Shown here piece by piece: positions 34,441-46,100 of a stretch of 64,000 bases of DNA. Source of the stretch: Trema orientale (Eukaryota; Streptophyta; Magnoliopsida; Rosales; Cannabaceae); contig JXTC01000020.1 in assembly GCA_002914845.1 (NCBI GenBank), positions 1,381,356-1,445,355 of the forward strand. Direction: 5' to 3'. The stretch's first letter is position 1. The number at the start of each line of letters is the position of its first letter. The translations under genes and the position numbers were made by a program. Under the pieces are notes generated by a model, which saw only the letters and a list, made by a program, of their open reading frames with translations, did no database searches and was not told the DNA's origin.

Positions 34441-34512
34441 TTGAGGTAACCAGTCGAGTTACTTAGGGTAACTAATCGAATTACTTGAGGTGACTAGTTT
34501 AGTTACTTCATG
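34441..34512. repeat. 22-bp tandem repeat, about 3.3 copies
   Basis: Units begin TTGAGGTAACCAGTCGAGTT, TTAGGGTAACTAATCGAATT, TTGAGGTGACTAGTTTAGTT and TTCATGTGACTTAATACC. They are flanked by degenerate AAAATAYCA-type repeats like those at 13460-13770. Confidence 0.7.
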
Positions 34513-35129
34513 TGACTTAATACCTTATCAATTGGTAAAAAGTGATATTTTAATACATTATGAAGTGGTATTTTTTAAATAAATCTAGATTTTTCAGAAT
34601 AAAATTCGAGGATTTTTTTTTGTTTTGAAATTTTACCGTATAAAATTAAATTTCCTCTATAAATACTGAATTAAGTATTAAGCTTTCAGCGGACATAAAT
34701 AAAGGAAAAACTGATATTTCCAATAAAGAATCCCGTGATATGGCCATTTGTACAAATACCTCTATAAAAGGTGCATCCAATACGGAAGGAGGCCCAACTT
34801 CCCTTTCGAATTACTAATTAGGCCTAGAGGCCCGTCATGCCTGCCCATCTAAATTAAAACAGGGCTGAACTTTAATGGTCTGTAACCGTCAAGCTAGGCT
34901 CGGCTGATATCAGAGATTCAAAGTGCTAGAAACATTATCAATTCTCAATTCAAATCTCTGATTTTGACGTCTTTGTTTAAAAACTCTAGTTTTACTGGTT
35001 ACATAATGGACAGGAAAAACACTTCTCTCTAGATTTATAATTTGAATTACCTAAATTCTTTGGTGGCACTAGACTATGTTTGGTAGGGAGGAAGCGCAAG
35101 AGAAAAGTGGAGAAAGAAGATGGAAAGAA

Positions 35130-35304
35130 AATGGGACACCAATAGTGCCTAACACCACAATGACGTGTCAATCTGTTACTGGATGATTCTAATCAATAAA
35201 CTGGGTTTCATATGGGCCACACATGAAATGTAATCATAATTCGCTAGTAACAGACTTACACATTATGTGGTGTTGGACACCATATGGTGCCCATAACATT
35301 ACTA
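35130..35304. mobile_element. GTGGTGC-family MITE, copy 2
   Basis: The arms GACACCAATAGTGCCTAACA and (right) GTGTTGGACACCATATGGTG pair with each other; the inner arms contain CTGTTACTGG and CTAGTAACAG. It is related to 29169 and 35367. Confidence 0.65.
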
Positions 35305-35366
35305 GAAGAAAAAAAGGGAGCAAAAGATAAGGTGGGGCCCACCATTTTTTAACTTCTCTAAATTGA

Positions 35367-35550
35367 GTAATACTATGAAGCACTATATAGTGCCCAACAC
35401 CACATGATGTGTCAGTTTGTTACCAGCTAATTATAGTTATACTTCATGTGAGTCCCATGTATCATAGTTTATTAATAAGAATCACTTAGTAATAAATTGA
35501 CACATCACTATGGTGTTAGGCACCACTAATACCCAATAGCATTACTCCAC
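35367..35550. mobile_element. GTGGTGC-family MITE, copy 3
   Basis: The left end GAGTAATACTATGAAGCACT and the inward right end GAGTAATGCTATTGGGTATT are inverted repeats. The arms include CAACACCACATGATGTGTCA. Confidence 0.7.
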
Positions 35551-35569
35551 CAAATTGGATAAAAAATAA

Positions 35570-36281
35570 TAGGGGTGTTCAAAATAACTGTCAAACCGCG
35601 GAAACCACCCAATCCAATCCAAACTGCACTGAGCCATGCGGTTTCTCCTCTTAAATGACTGGTTATGGATTAGAAAATGTGAAAACCGACTTGATCGGTT
35701 CGGTTCTTGATTTTGGACAAATTCCGTCGGCTACAAACCAAACCAGTCAATAAGTTTGCATGTGTTATTTTTTTAAAAAAGAAATATATGTATACTAATA
35801 GTTAAAAATTTAAGACCATTCATTCTAATAGAGTAATAACTACTCCTAGCCCATTTAAGACTATGTTACTTAAGACTCTTAGACTTTAAGTTTTGTTGTT
35901 GTAATGTGTTTTAGACTTTAAGTTTGCTCTTCAATTTCGATTAAGTTGTAAGTTGTAACTAAAGTTTAAGTTTAAGTTTACTAGGACTTTCAATTTGGTT
36001 GTAACTTTTAACTATATTATGGTTGGTTTTATATTTAGACTTTATATTTTAGATGGAATATGATTATGATATGAGCTTAGTTAATGTTGTATTTATTCAA
36101 ATTTTTTAAGTTTTCAAACCGCAGAAATCACACGGACCGGCCGCAAAAATGTAGGTGCAGTCGGACCAGTTTAAATCAACCAATTCAAACCGTACTGATT
36201 AATGAACCGGCTAAACTACACATTTGGATTAATTTCTGGATTGGCGATTTAGACTGTCTAGACTGGCCATGAACACCCCTA
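35570..36281. mobile_element. hAT-type non-autonomous element (TAGGGGTGTTCA ends)
   Basis: It starts TAGGGGTGTTCAAAATAAC and ends GGCCATGAACACCCCTA, a 12-bp perfect inverted terminus of a type seen in plant hAT elements. The subterminal regions are rich in AAACCG and CGGTT words. Candidate 8-bp flanks AAAAATAA and GAAAACAA match at six positions. No transposase; 712 bp. Confidence 0.6.
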
Positions 36282-36519
36282 GAAAACAAAAAAAAAAAAA
36301 ATTTTAGAACTTGTCATTAATAGTAGATTACTTATTTACCCTTATTTTTAAAACAAACTAGCTATATTAGTTCAAAATTGTTAATAGTAATTTCACTAAA
36401 TTCTCATTTTTCCTCCTTCCTACGTACTAAATAACATAAAAGAAAAGTACTTTCTATCTTATCTCTTCTATTTTTTTTTCTTCATATTTTTTCCTTCCTT
36501 CCTACCAAACATAGCATAA

Positions 36520-37255
36520 TGAGAATTATATACTTAAATTTGTATAACAAAACAACTAATTTTTCCTTTCATAAATTAATCAATATTTCCAAGATCCCCA
36601 TTTGGTTGTTTTCATTTCAAAATGTTTTTCCATCTTGACTGGGATTGGAGGAAAATAAAAAACTACATGTAAATAATTTTTGATAAATAAGACCATTATT
36701 CCCTGACGTCAAGTGCGCGCTTTACTTTGAGATAATTGACTTTGTAACATTTCCACAAAATTGGCTTGTTGACCACTGATTTCCTCCTTTTTTTTTTTTT
36801 TTTTTTAAATACATTTTTTTAAGATCTTTCATATCGCCCATGCTTCCTCAAATTCAAGAACAGTTAACGCTTTTGCAACCTTCTATACTTTTTCAGGGGT
36901 AGAGTGAGACTACTATTGCCAATTTTGGGGCAAAATGTGTCTGTCAAGTATCTCAAGACAAAATGTAACACTTTGCAAAAAATAGGAGGCAAGAGAGTGT
37001 TTTGTTCATAATTTTTTTATTGACAATACTTGTGCAAAATAATGATAGTAAACCTATTAAATTATTGGTAATTATGAAAATGAATTCTCACCGTGAGTAA
37101 TATTTTTATCACAACTAACATGAATACCATTGTTGTTTTCATTTTTCTTTAAACGAATGATTGATATTTGGTTTTCAAGCCAGCTTTCGAACTTGAATTT
37201 TACTTGTTTCTGTTTTCACGATTTTGAAAAACTATAAATCTGTTTCCAATATTAC
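36520..37255. other. Intergenic, nothing recognised
   Basis: AT-rich with a poly(T) tract at about 36789. No gene or repeat identified. Confidence 0.4.
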
Positions 37256-37259
37256 GGAT

Positions 37260-38055
37260 GCCGAAGGGACCCATATGTCAAATGAGCTAAGCCACCCATT
37301 AAGCACGACGATATACCACGAAAAAATTCGTGCCAAGCACGATATGGTACGAGCTAGGTGACATTGAGTCGTGCTAGTACGATACAAGGTATTGGACCAT
37401 GATGAGCTCCTGTTTTTAGGCCTGTGAGGTGCTATTAAAAGCTCGTGTGTACATTAAAATATGTAACGGTACCGTTAAGGCGCTGTGGTTGGTCGGGCGC
37501 CTACCATGATGTATCCGTACACACGCCATAGTAGGCACTTTATTTAATAGTGATACTATTTTGGGCACAAACATGACACAAGTATGACACGAGCACGATA
37601 TAGCCCGTAAAGTACAAAAAGCACGACACTAGATACTTAAAAAATATTTTATTTTTCTTAACAGACTAAATGATTGCTTTTGAAATTAATAATATTATAG
37701 TCGATTATATTAATAATTATTACTAGATAGGAGTAATGGTTAAATAAAAATTTGTTCTAAGTCTCACGCTTAAATGATATTAATAAATTTGTTCTTTTGT
37801 AGGAATATATATTAATTGGTAATTAATTCTAATTTGGGCTTATTATGTCTTGCACGAAATACGTTTAACAACAGTACGAGCACAACACAAGATATGCATA
37901 TACCTATGAGCGGTGCTAGGTCTAAAATATTTAAATTTAGGCTAACACAAATATGACACGATGTTTTAGTGAGTCGTGATGGGTACGACACGAAACACAA
38001 ATGAGCTAACTTTTCATGGGCCACGTCGGTACTGCAAGACCCATTTAACATCTGA
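37260..38055. repeat. Probable non-autonomous element rich in GCACGA/TCGTG words
   Basis: Repeated AGCACGA, CACGATA and TACGACACGA words cluster at both ends (37298-37640 and 37855-38030) around an AT-rich centre. This is the layout of plant hAT-like non-autonomous elements with GC-rich ends. Exact termini and a target duplication could not be fixed. Confidence 0.35.
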
Positions 38056-38059
38056 GGAC

Positions 38060-40432
38060 CCGAGTTCTTTTCATCATGCTTATTATAGCTGCTACCTCCA
38101 TCTTTTAACACTTATTCTTTTCCATCAAAGGAAACTAAACATAACCGTTCCTCTCATTAATGTTATTTAGCAAAATTAGAATCAATTGTTTATTACACAC
38201 TTATAAAATCATATGGGCAATACTAAATCTAAATTAATGTTTTTATACGCGATGATTAATTTATATACAAGTAATACCAATATCACGCCCTATTTAATTT
38301 CTTCCCACCAAATCACATCTATATTGTATATACGTTAATACTACAATTCATAAGAAAAAAGAAAAAAGAAAAGCAAGTCTACGACTACTAGCTATTCTAG
38401 AACTTCCCAACACTTTTTGCAAGAGCAAAGAAATTTTAAGTCTTTGTCCATCTTATTTGTAAAAACAAAAGTTTCTTGACCCTAGACACCAGCTAGTCTT
38501 CATGATGGGCCAGCTCTTGGGAACTCCAGAGGGAACATTATTAGGAAAAGTAGTAACCGCGCAAGAATACAAATTAAAGTGAAAAAAGTGAATGATCCAA
38601 ATCATTGCAGTATTGGAAGAGAAAAGAAACTAGTCTATAAAATATCCCAACTAACATACAATTATTTTACAATTATACAAACCTATATTAACATCAGCAG
38701 CCCACATAGGGCTGTGTGATGTCATGCTTATTGTTATGCATAACGAAACCAATTAAAATGTGCGGTTGGTGAGATGATTTAGACTCTGCAAATTAAAAAG
38801 ACTGACTTCAGTGGGAAGGGTTATTTGCTTGACTTAGAGAAAGTTCAGTCTTCCACATACGTTATATTATATCTGATGTTAACATGAAGTGGGGTACTGG
38901 GTACAGTATAAACACCACTTTATGCTGGTTGTCCTCTATGATCTGATTCTTCACCACTCCTTTATAAAATGTGGCTACTTCTTTCTTGGGCCATGATAAT
39001 ATATTTTTATCTCTCATGAGTTATCATTTATTTGGATACAATCACGAATAATTTGGATTGATAGCCAGGTTAGAAGATGACTGTCCATTTATAGTACTTA
39101 GGTCAACAATATAGTCTTCACACTGAAAAAACTGATCATTCAGAACTAATAAAATGATAGTTGAAATAATTTACAGTATTTCTCATTATGTATTTGTATT
39201 ATCCATACAGCAAATATCTTCACATCTCATGATATATACGTGTCTTTCACTCTTTTGTGGGCTCCCAACACATCACAATATGACTATACACGATGCAACA
39301 CATTTATCTTTTTGCCTATGTTTTTTAGATTATGGTTTGTACTTGAACTAATAATAAGAATAAAACATATGCTCTGAAAATATTTTCATGTGATATTATT
39401 GTCCTTGGAAAAGTCTAAGAGTTCCGACCGTAAGATTTTCTCGAGCTGATGTGGCATTTAATTTACAGTGAACCCCACATAAAAGGACTCAATTAACTTA
39501 TTGACAAGTAGGCCTCAGTGGCACATTTATAACCATATCCATATGATAATGTTTTGGCCGTGTGAACATTAACTAGTTTTATTTGCATGCCATAAAAAAA
39601 TTGCCACAACAATATTATGAAAAACGACGCATTCACATACAACATGAACTAATAATGCTGATATTCTATCTCTGCTCTATGAAAGGATCTTTTCTAGCTC
39701 TCTCTTGATTTTTTTTTTTTTTTTTTTTTGCTTTGTTAATTCCACGCATGACGCACCTTGTTGTACTCATCATTAAACTTCACCTTAACTAATTAGCTAG
39801 TGGTAAAGTATAATTAAAATTTGACTTATTCAAATTTTTGTTATTAATTTGAAAAGGAGCACTGGTGTTTTCTTAGCAACTTCGCGAAAAAAAAAAAGGG
39901 TTGTTTGAATGACGACACGTATGAGAAACGATATGACGCAGGCATTCTTACCTCATATGCTGACGTGGAACGGCACAAAGAATCCACACGGAATTGGGAG
40001 TTTGATTTTGATGTATATGACTATATACGTACTATGACTTTTTCGGATAAACTTGTTGGGGAGTTGATCCTTATAAAGCAGCCAAAAAAATGAATCACGG
40101 TTACGTTAATTGGTTCATTAATTTGGGTAATTTGATGGCCATTTAATCCGAGAAAAGATCACCCTGACATGACCAAAGGCACGACTAATAATTGCGGACA
40201 AGTAAGACCTGGTCTTATTATAACGTTAATTTCCACCTATTTGTACAACATCTGGTACAGAAATTATTTGGGAAAAGATTCTGTTTATACACCCATTTCC
40301 ATATGCAAATCTCACGTCAAAATCTAGAAACTCGAGTGTTATCTAGAAGGAGAGGGATGCGATTTTATTAACCCGATAGAGCTACTCCAAAATATGAAAA
40401 GAATAATTGCAATAGTAGTATAGTACCATGTT

Positions 40433-40473
<41 letters not shown>

Positions 40474-41625
40474 CATATATATATATTTACCAGGTAATGT
40501 TTTCAGTTGACATGCATATGGTAGAAAATCATGGAATTAGACAATTGGTATCTTTAGTCTTTCTTTTATAGGTGTGGTATCCTTTTTCTTTTTTTTTTGG
40601 GAATAGTATTACTCACATGAAATATTTCCATGCTTAAGGAATAATATTAATTAATAAAAGCATTATATATTAATTTTAGTACTCATAGTAATGTGACTAG
40701 TTCAACGAAAAAAAGAAATTGCGAGAAAAAATATGTTATTGTGACTATGTGACCGATAAATACGTTACCATACCTACAAATCATGTGCTTATAATGACAG
40801 TCATTTTCACGATCGAACGCTATTAATGAACTAAAGGAAAAAAAAAAAAACAATCATATGATTGAGACAATTACTAGGCCTCAACAATTGTTTATTTGGT
40901 TTTATATGATGAAAACATATGTAAAAGATTCCAAGTTTTCGCCAATAGACTTTCCAACGTTTTCACATTATTGCATCCTAAACCTAATTAAAGTGTCAAC
41001 TCTCAAGGTCGAGTTAGTTGGTGTCAACTGTCAACTCTATTATTCTTTTCGTACAATTTACAAAACTGGCTCTGTTCATTAAGCCATATAATTCTACATA
41101 TCTCTATTGATCAATATACTATGTCTTTCTCATAAATCAGACAAAGCTAGTCACATGAAAAATGTTTCTCCGACAATATATTCGATTTCTTCCGATCGAG
41201 TAGTACTCATGATCTTTTTTTCTTAATTGTATCACATGTCTTGGGATATTTCACATTAAAATTCGGCTGTGTTCAGATGATTTCATATATAAGAATTCAC
41301 AAATCCGAGTAAGTCGACTAGTATAGCCATTTCACATTGTGACCCATGCAATTAAGGTTTCCATCCAATTACATAGTTAGCTTCAATTGATCAAATTGGT
41401 TTTCGATATTTTCTATTCCATTTTTTTTTTTTTTGTGAGAAACTCTTCCAATTTTTTAAGATTCCCACTAAACACATATATCAAACAGCGCTATCCACAA
41501 AACAAATGGGCAGAGTGTTTCTGCTTTTCTTTTCTTTTAGAAAAATCGATATGTTATTTAAAATGTAGTAAGGTATACTTTAATAAGACGGTAAAACTAA
41601 AGTCTATAACGTAACAGGATCGTCT
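38060..41625. other. Intergenic, nothing recognised
   Basis: About 3.5 kb without a gene I can support. It contains a (CT)n run at about 40436-40470 and poly(T) near 39710. The 62-codon frame at 39905-40093 begins MNDDTYEKRYDAGIL and resembles no family known to me. Confidence 0.4.
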
Positions 41626-41629
41626 ATAC

Positions 41630-41830
41630 AGTTGATTTTTTTTAGGGTTGATATCAGTTTTGGTCCTTAACTTTTTTTGCGTGTATCACTTAGACCCTTA
41701 TTTTTTATTTTGTAGTATTTAACTCCCCAAATTTTATAATTTCATAACAGGTTTGTCCCTTTAACGTTTTCTGCCAATTTCTGCCGTTAAATCAACATAT
41801 GCTCTTCATGTGGGTAATTTTAACATCATA
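41630..41830. repeat. Repeat terminus of the GTTTTGGTCCTTAAC type
   Basis: GGGTTGATATCAGTTTTGG followed by TCCTTAAC and CACTTAGACC resembles a common plant repeat end. Only one end is visible. Confidence 0.3.
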
Positions 41831-42031
41831 ATTTATTATTATTTGAAAAAAAAAAATTATTTCTTCTCCTTTCTCTCACTCGTGGCCAACTCTTCCACTG
41901 CCTTAAAGACCCAATCTGCAAGCTGTAGCCCCACTTCCTCAAGCTCTTACGTACATGCAATTAGCAAATCCTCTAACAGATCTATAAACCAATTGCCCAT
42001 TACAAAACTCATTCATATTTAATGCAAATAT

Positions 42032-42345
42032 TCCATTGTTTGGTTTGCATTTTAGATAAAGGAATTAGAAATTTGGAATACTTATTCAATTAAGTGATGG
42101 AATATCAATTCCTTCCAAAAACCTTTGCAATCATGATTTCAAAATTTATTAAATTGTCTAAACCTGAACTTTTCTTTTTTGCCCATAAGGATACCAAAAA
42201 GTAGAGATATTTTTGTCAATGTAATATCTATTCCATTCCACTAGTTCAAGCAAACAATAGAATGTCATTTCTATTCTATTCTAATTCCATTTCATTACAA
42301 TTCTCATTGCCATTCCTATTTCATTTCAACAAACCAAACATAACC
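42032..42345. mobile_element. Harbinger-like MITE (GTTTGGTTTG ends)
   Basis: The left end CCATTGTTTGGTTTGCA pairs with the inward right end GTTATGTTTGGTTTGTTG. Both sides carry GGAATTAGAAAT/ATTCTAATTCC-type words. About 314 bp; no target duplication fixed. Confidence 0.4.
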
Positions 42346-42514
42346 TCAATATTATCTTAATTTCCACAACCTCGTAACTAGATTCCAGTCTTGTCTTGTC
42401 TTTTGTCTTTCTTAATAAGAAAAGTCAGATTCCATATAGTTTAAATAGTTGTAAAGATTATGACTTTTCTTTTTTTCTTTTTGGGACTCTCTCTCTCCTT
42501 GATGATCATCATTC

Positions 42515-42522
42515 ATCACCAC
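42515..42522. repeat. 8-bp target duplication, left (hAT)
   Basis: ATCACCAC, identical to 43207-43214. Confidence 0.8.
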
Positions 42523-42773
42523 TGGGGTTGTCAATTTGCCCCTCGGGGCCCCGCTCCTAATGGGGCGAGTTCGAGGGGACTATTCGGGGACGAGGACGAG
42601 GACTTATTACATTTTTTTAAAAAAAAAATTATATACTTATTACATTATTTTTTAAAAAAATTATATGCCAACAATTGAGGTGGCATTCCCCGTCCCAAAC
42701 CCGCCCTGATATACTTATTATATTTTTTTTAGAAAAATTATATATATATATATATATTATACATAACAAAAAC

Positions 42774-42821
<48 letters not shown>

Positions 42822-43206
42822 ATAATACAAATTACATTATGGTGTTTATGGACTCATGATTTTTTTTTTTAGTTTTTGGACCCGTGTTTTGTTTTTTATG
42901 TGTTCTTGGTGTTTTGTGTGTTTTTTATTCTAATAAGATTGGAGTTGAGTTTTTATCTCTATGATATATATATTTTTAACTCTATAATATTTTTTTTTTT
43001 CAAAATCACTATATGATATTGAATGAAGAGATAAAATGAAATTTCATCTCTAGGAATGAGATGTGACTAAGATTTTTTTTTAATTATTATTTTTATTAGG
43101 TGGGGATTCCCCGAGGTCAGGGACGGGAATGGAAACAGGAATGAAATCTAGGGACGGGGGTGGGGGGATGGGGGCATTCCCTGGCCCTGCCCCATTTACA
43201 TCCCTA
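42523..43206. mobile_element. hAT-type non-autonomous element, GC-rich ends
   Basis: It starts TGGGGTTGTCAATTTGCCCC; the inward right end is TAGGGATGTAAATGGGGC. A perfect 8-bp duplication (ATCACCAC) flanks it, the hallmark size for hAT elements. The ends are GC-rich (GGGGCCCC, GGGGACGAGGACGAG). The centre is AT-rich with a (TA)n run at 42779-42818. No transposase. Confidence 0.8.
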
Positions 43207-43214
43207 ATCACCAC
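43207..43214. repeat. 8-bp target duplication, right (hAT)
   Basis: ATCACCAC, partner of 42515-42522. Confidence 0.8.
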
Positions 43215-43938
43215 TAACCATTTGGAAGATAAATATAATTTTTATTTTGATGGCGAAAGACAGAACATAATATTCTAACTTCAAGAAATTTTCCTAGAAA
43301 ATTCATCCTTAAATAATTTATAATTTATTGGGACTCATCCACATTATCCCCAACAATCCAACATTTATTAAAATAAGTAAAATCTTTTATTCTGGTACAT
43401 AAAAAATATATTTAAGTTAGTTTCATTCATGACTTGATCTTGATGGGTCATCGTAGAAATATAATTTGCTTGTTGTTATCTTGATTATATATTATTATTA
43501 TATCCCTCCGGTTCCAACCTGTAATTAATATTCACACTATTAACCTAAAATATACATATAAAAACATATATACATATATATATATAATATATATATGTGT
43601 GTGTGTCTTAAACAAACCAATAGATGAGACGGAGATGGGTTCAGGGCTTCTAGTAGTCCATGATATCTGTGCCAAAAGTGTCTTCGAGGAAACTTACAAG
43701 ATAGTGAATCGATCAGTTTTCAGCCATTTATTTAAAAATGAGCAACGTGGCAATTTAAAAAGCACCAATTGGGACAGCTGTCAAAAGCACATTGGAATAT
43801 GTAGAGTGTCCTGTTAACAAATTTGCCATCAACTTGGAGACGGTCTTGGTCCTCTCGGTTCAAGTCAAGCGACCCAACAAGAAAATTATTAGGTTTCATT
43901 GAATAAGTTATAATAGTAATTATGAAGCTTCTAGAGTA
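43215..43938. other. Intergenic, possible flank of the copia LTR
   Basis: No gene recognised. The last 50-100 bp may be the outer end of the minus-strand copia LTR that the solo LTR at 43944 split, because the sequence on the far side of that LTR resumes copia LTR sequence. Confidence 0.35.
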
Positions 43939-43943
43939 AGCAT
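43939..43943. repeat. 5-bp target duplication of solo LTR L1, left
   Basis: AGCAT, repeated exactly at 47743-47747. Confidence 0.8.
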
Positions 43944-44618
43944 TGTAAAAACCTGTTTTAAAAAGGGGTAAAAGAGTAAATTTACGAATCAATGGCAATT
44001 TAGTAAATAAAGATTTCCAGAATATTTAAATAAAATATCTTGAATATAAAAATGGGAGCTACAGTTTCGGATTTTTACTAAAAAGCCCCTGGAGAAGTCA
44101 TTCTTCTCGCACGAAGGGCCCGAGAGAGAGAAGGGAGCTCAAGCTCTGGCAGTCCAAGCCGTCGTCCCACTGCCAATCCAGAGCCCAGATGCACCAGCCG
44201 CGCTTCTCCCTGGTCGCCGACGAAGCCAACGCCGATGGTCTCGCCTCCATCTAAGCTCGGCACCGGAGCTGGAAGCCATCGAAAACAACGTCCATCGTGG
44301 CGTTTTCTAGCAATAAATCGATCGTCCGGCGTCGTTGTCACCCACCACTGGCACGTCTCGAATCCTCTCCAGCTTGCCGTCTATTTCCAACCGGTCATTG
44401 ATGACAACTCGCCGCCGGTGAGTATTTTCCAGATTTGGCAATTTTTTTAATTTAAAATATAGTATTTTTATAATTATTTTTTAAAAATAATTATTTAGGA
44501 CGTAAAAATTATACGGTGTGTTAGAGAAGTTAAAATCACGAATAAATATGATTTTGTGACGGTAAAACGGTGTTTGGAAGTATGTTAATTTTCGAAACAA
44601 AAAAGTTGATATTTTTCT

Positions 44619-44627
44619 AAATATTTT
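44619..44627. repeat. 9-bp target duplication of the MULE-like element, left
   Basis: AAATATTTT, identical to 46092-46100. It is AT-rich, so the match alone carries modest weight. Confidence 0.65.
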
Positions 44628-46091
44628 GAGGTGATATTATTACGCTAAATGCATATATATAAAATAACCGCAAGTGTATGGGTCGTAAACAAGTAATAAA
44701 GTGATAAGTATAGAGTTGTCGATCCCATGAGGAATTAGGTGTTAAATTATCGTCAAGTACCAGAATTATTATGACCTAACTTTATCTATGCAACCAAACT
44801 AAGTGAATTTATAAGTTAAATAAATACAAAAATAAAAAAAAATACAAAAAATAAAATATAGAAACTTTATGCACAAATGTACTAGGAGATTGAATTCATC
44901 TAACCATCAACTATGTCTTTTGATCATCAATTTCATCCTAATCAATTATTCCTAGTTTATAAACTAAGAACCCAAAGATATTTCTACTCCCTCTCTCGAG
45001 TGTCGAGTGAAATCATTCCTAAATCTCAGTTCTAATATCTCTATTTCGAACCTAGAATTTAAGAATTCATTATGTTCAATGGTTCTTTGATCATAGCTTC
45101 AAAGGAATTATAGGTTCTCTCAAACTCTACAAATTCTAAGTTATACTATCCTATGGTTGTTTCTAAAATTCCCTTTCTCAAGTGCCAAATTCTAGAAACC
45201 AAATCATCCAACAAGTAGCTAATTAGTTAAGAAACATTATTAGAAATTAAGACATAGAATCAAAATTTAAGCTATATCACTCCCCAAGCATAAAACAATT
45301 AGTTCAACATAAGAGAATCCAATCTTAATTTCAACAAGAATTTCATATATCCAAACATTTTCATAACTTCAAGCACAATACAAAATTCAAATGAAATTAG
45401 GGTGAGAATGAGGAAGAGAAAACTCTTTTGTGGAGGTAGAACTTCAAGCTTCAATCTCTTCGAGCCACTCTCTCAAGCATCCTCTCCAAGATTTTTGCTC
45501 CAAAGCTCTTCTTTCTCTAGGATTTTTGAGCTCTCAAGTGTGTGTTTCCTCTCTAACTCTCCACACCTCAAATGGAGGCTTAAGGATATATTTAAGGGCC
45601 TCCAAGATGACCTAGGCTTGGTGGAATATCAATCATTCGATCAGATGGCATCAATAGTCCAGATTGGCTCTAAAAAGTTGCTAAAAATGCGCTTCCGGAT
45701 GCTGTGTAGCGCCGCGGTGCTCCATGGCCAGCGATGCGGTGCTCTAGCCTCTAGAAGTTTGATTTCCAGGTAGCGTTGCGGTGCTACTATTATAGTGCTG
45801 CGGCACTCTCGGCTCTGGAACTCAGCACAACAACTTTTCTTTCTGCGGGCGCCATTTCTTCATTGTCGCTCCGTTTTACCTTATTTTTATTACGCTGCGT
45901 TCGTATCGGACTCAACTTTCATCCCAAATAGTTGAAATATCCATATTTGTCACTAATTTTTATTGATTCTTATTTATTCATAAGAACTACAAAAGTAAAG
46001 AAAAAACACATCAAACCAACATAAATGCTTGAGAACTTACAACTATTTGAGCTGAATGATACTTAATTTGTGAGTGAATTAATCACTTATC
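44628..46091. mobile_element. MULE-like non-autonomous element nested in L1
   Basis: The ends GAGGTGATATTATTAC and (inward) GATAAGTGATTAATTCAC are short inverted repeats. The 9-bp flanks match. It contains CGCAAGTGTATGGGTCG and TTGTCGATCCCATGAGG near the left end and several GC-rich GCGGTGCT words near 45710-45810. The 123-codon frame at 45402-45773 resembles no known protein. LTR homology to L2 resumes right after it, which confirms it as an insertion. Mutator assignment rests on the 9-bp duplication. Confidence 0.6.
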
Positions 46092-46100
46092 AAATATTTT
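46092..46100. repeat. 9-bp target duplication of the MULE-like element, right
   Basis: AAATATTTT, partner of 44619-44627. Confidence 0.65.

Larger units (their letters stand above)
35074..36514. mobile_element. Harbinger-like element hosting three nested insertions
   Basis: The left end CTATGTTTGGTAGGGAGGAA and the inward right end CTATGTTTGGTAGGAAGGAA are almost identical inverted repeats. Between them lie two GTGGTGC-family MITEs and a hAT-type element, which account for most of the 1441 bp. The host itself keeps only short flanking sequence and no ORF. Confidence 0.6.

Noticed and set aside
42629..42872. ORFs of Ile-Tyr repeats
   Set aside because: They translate the (TA)n run inside the hAT-type element.
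44078..44450. ORFs on both strands in the left part of solo LTR L1
   Set aside because: They fall in the GC-rich LTR patch that is also ORF-rich in L2 and L3; frames and sequences are not conserved between the LTRs.
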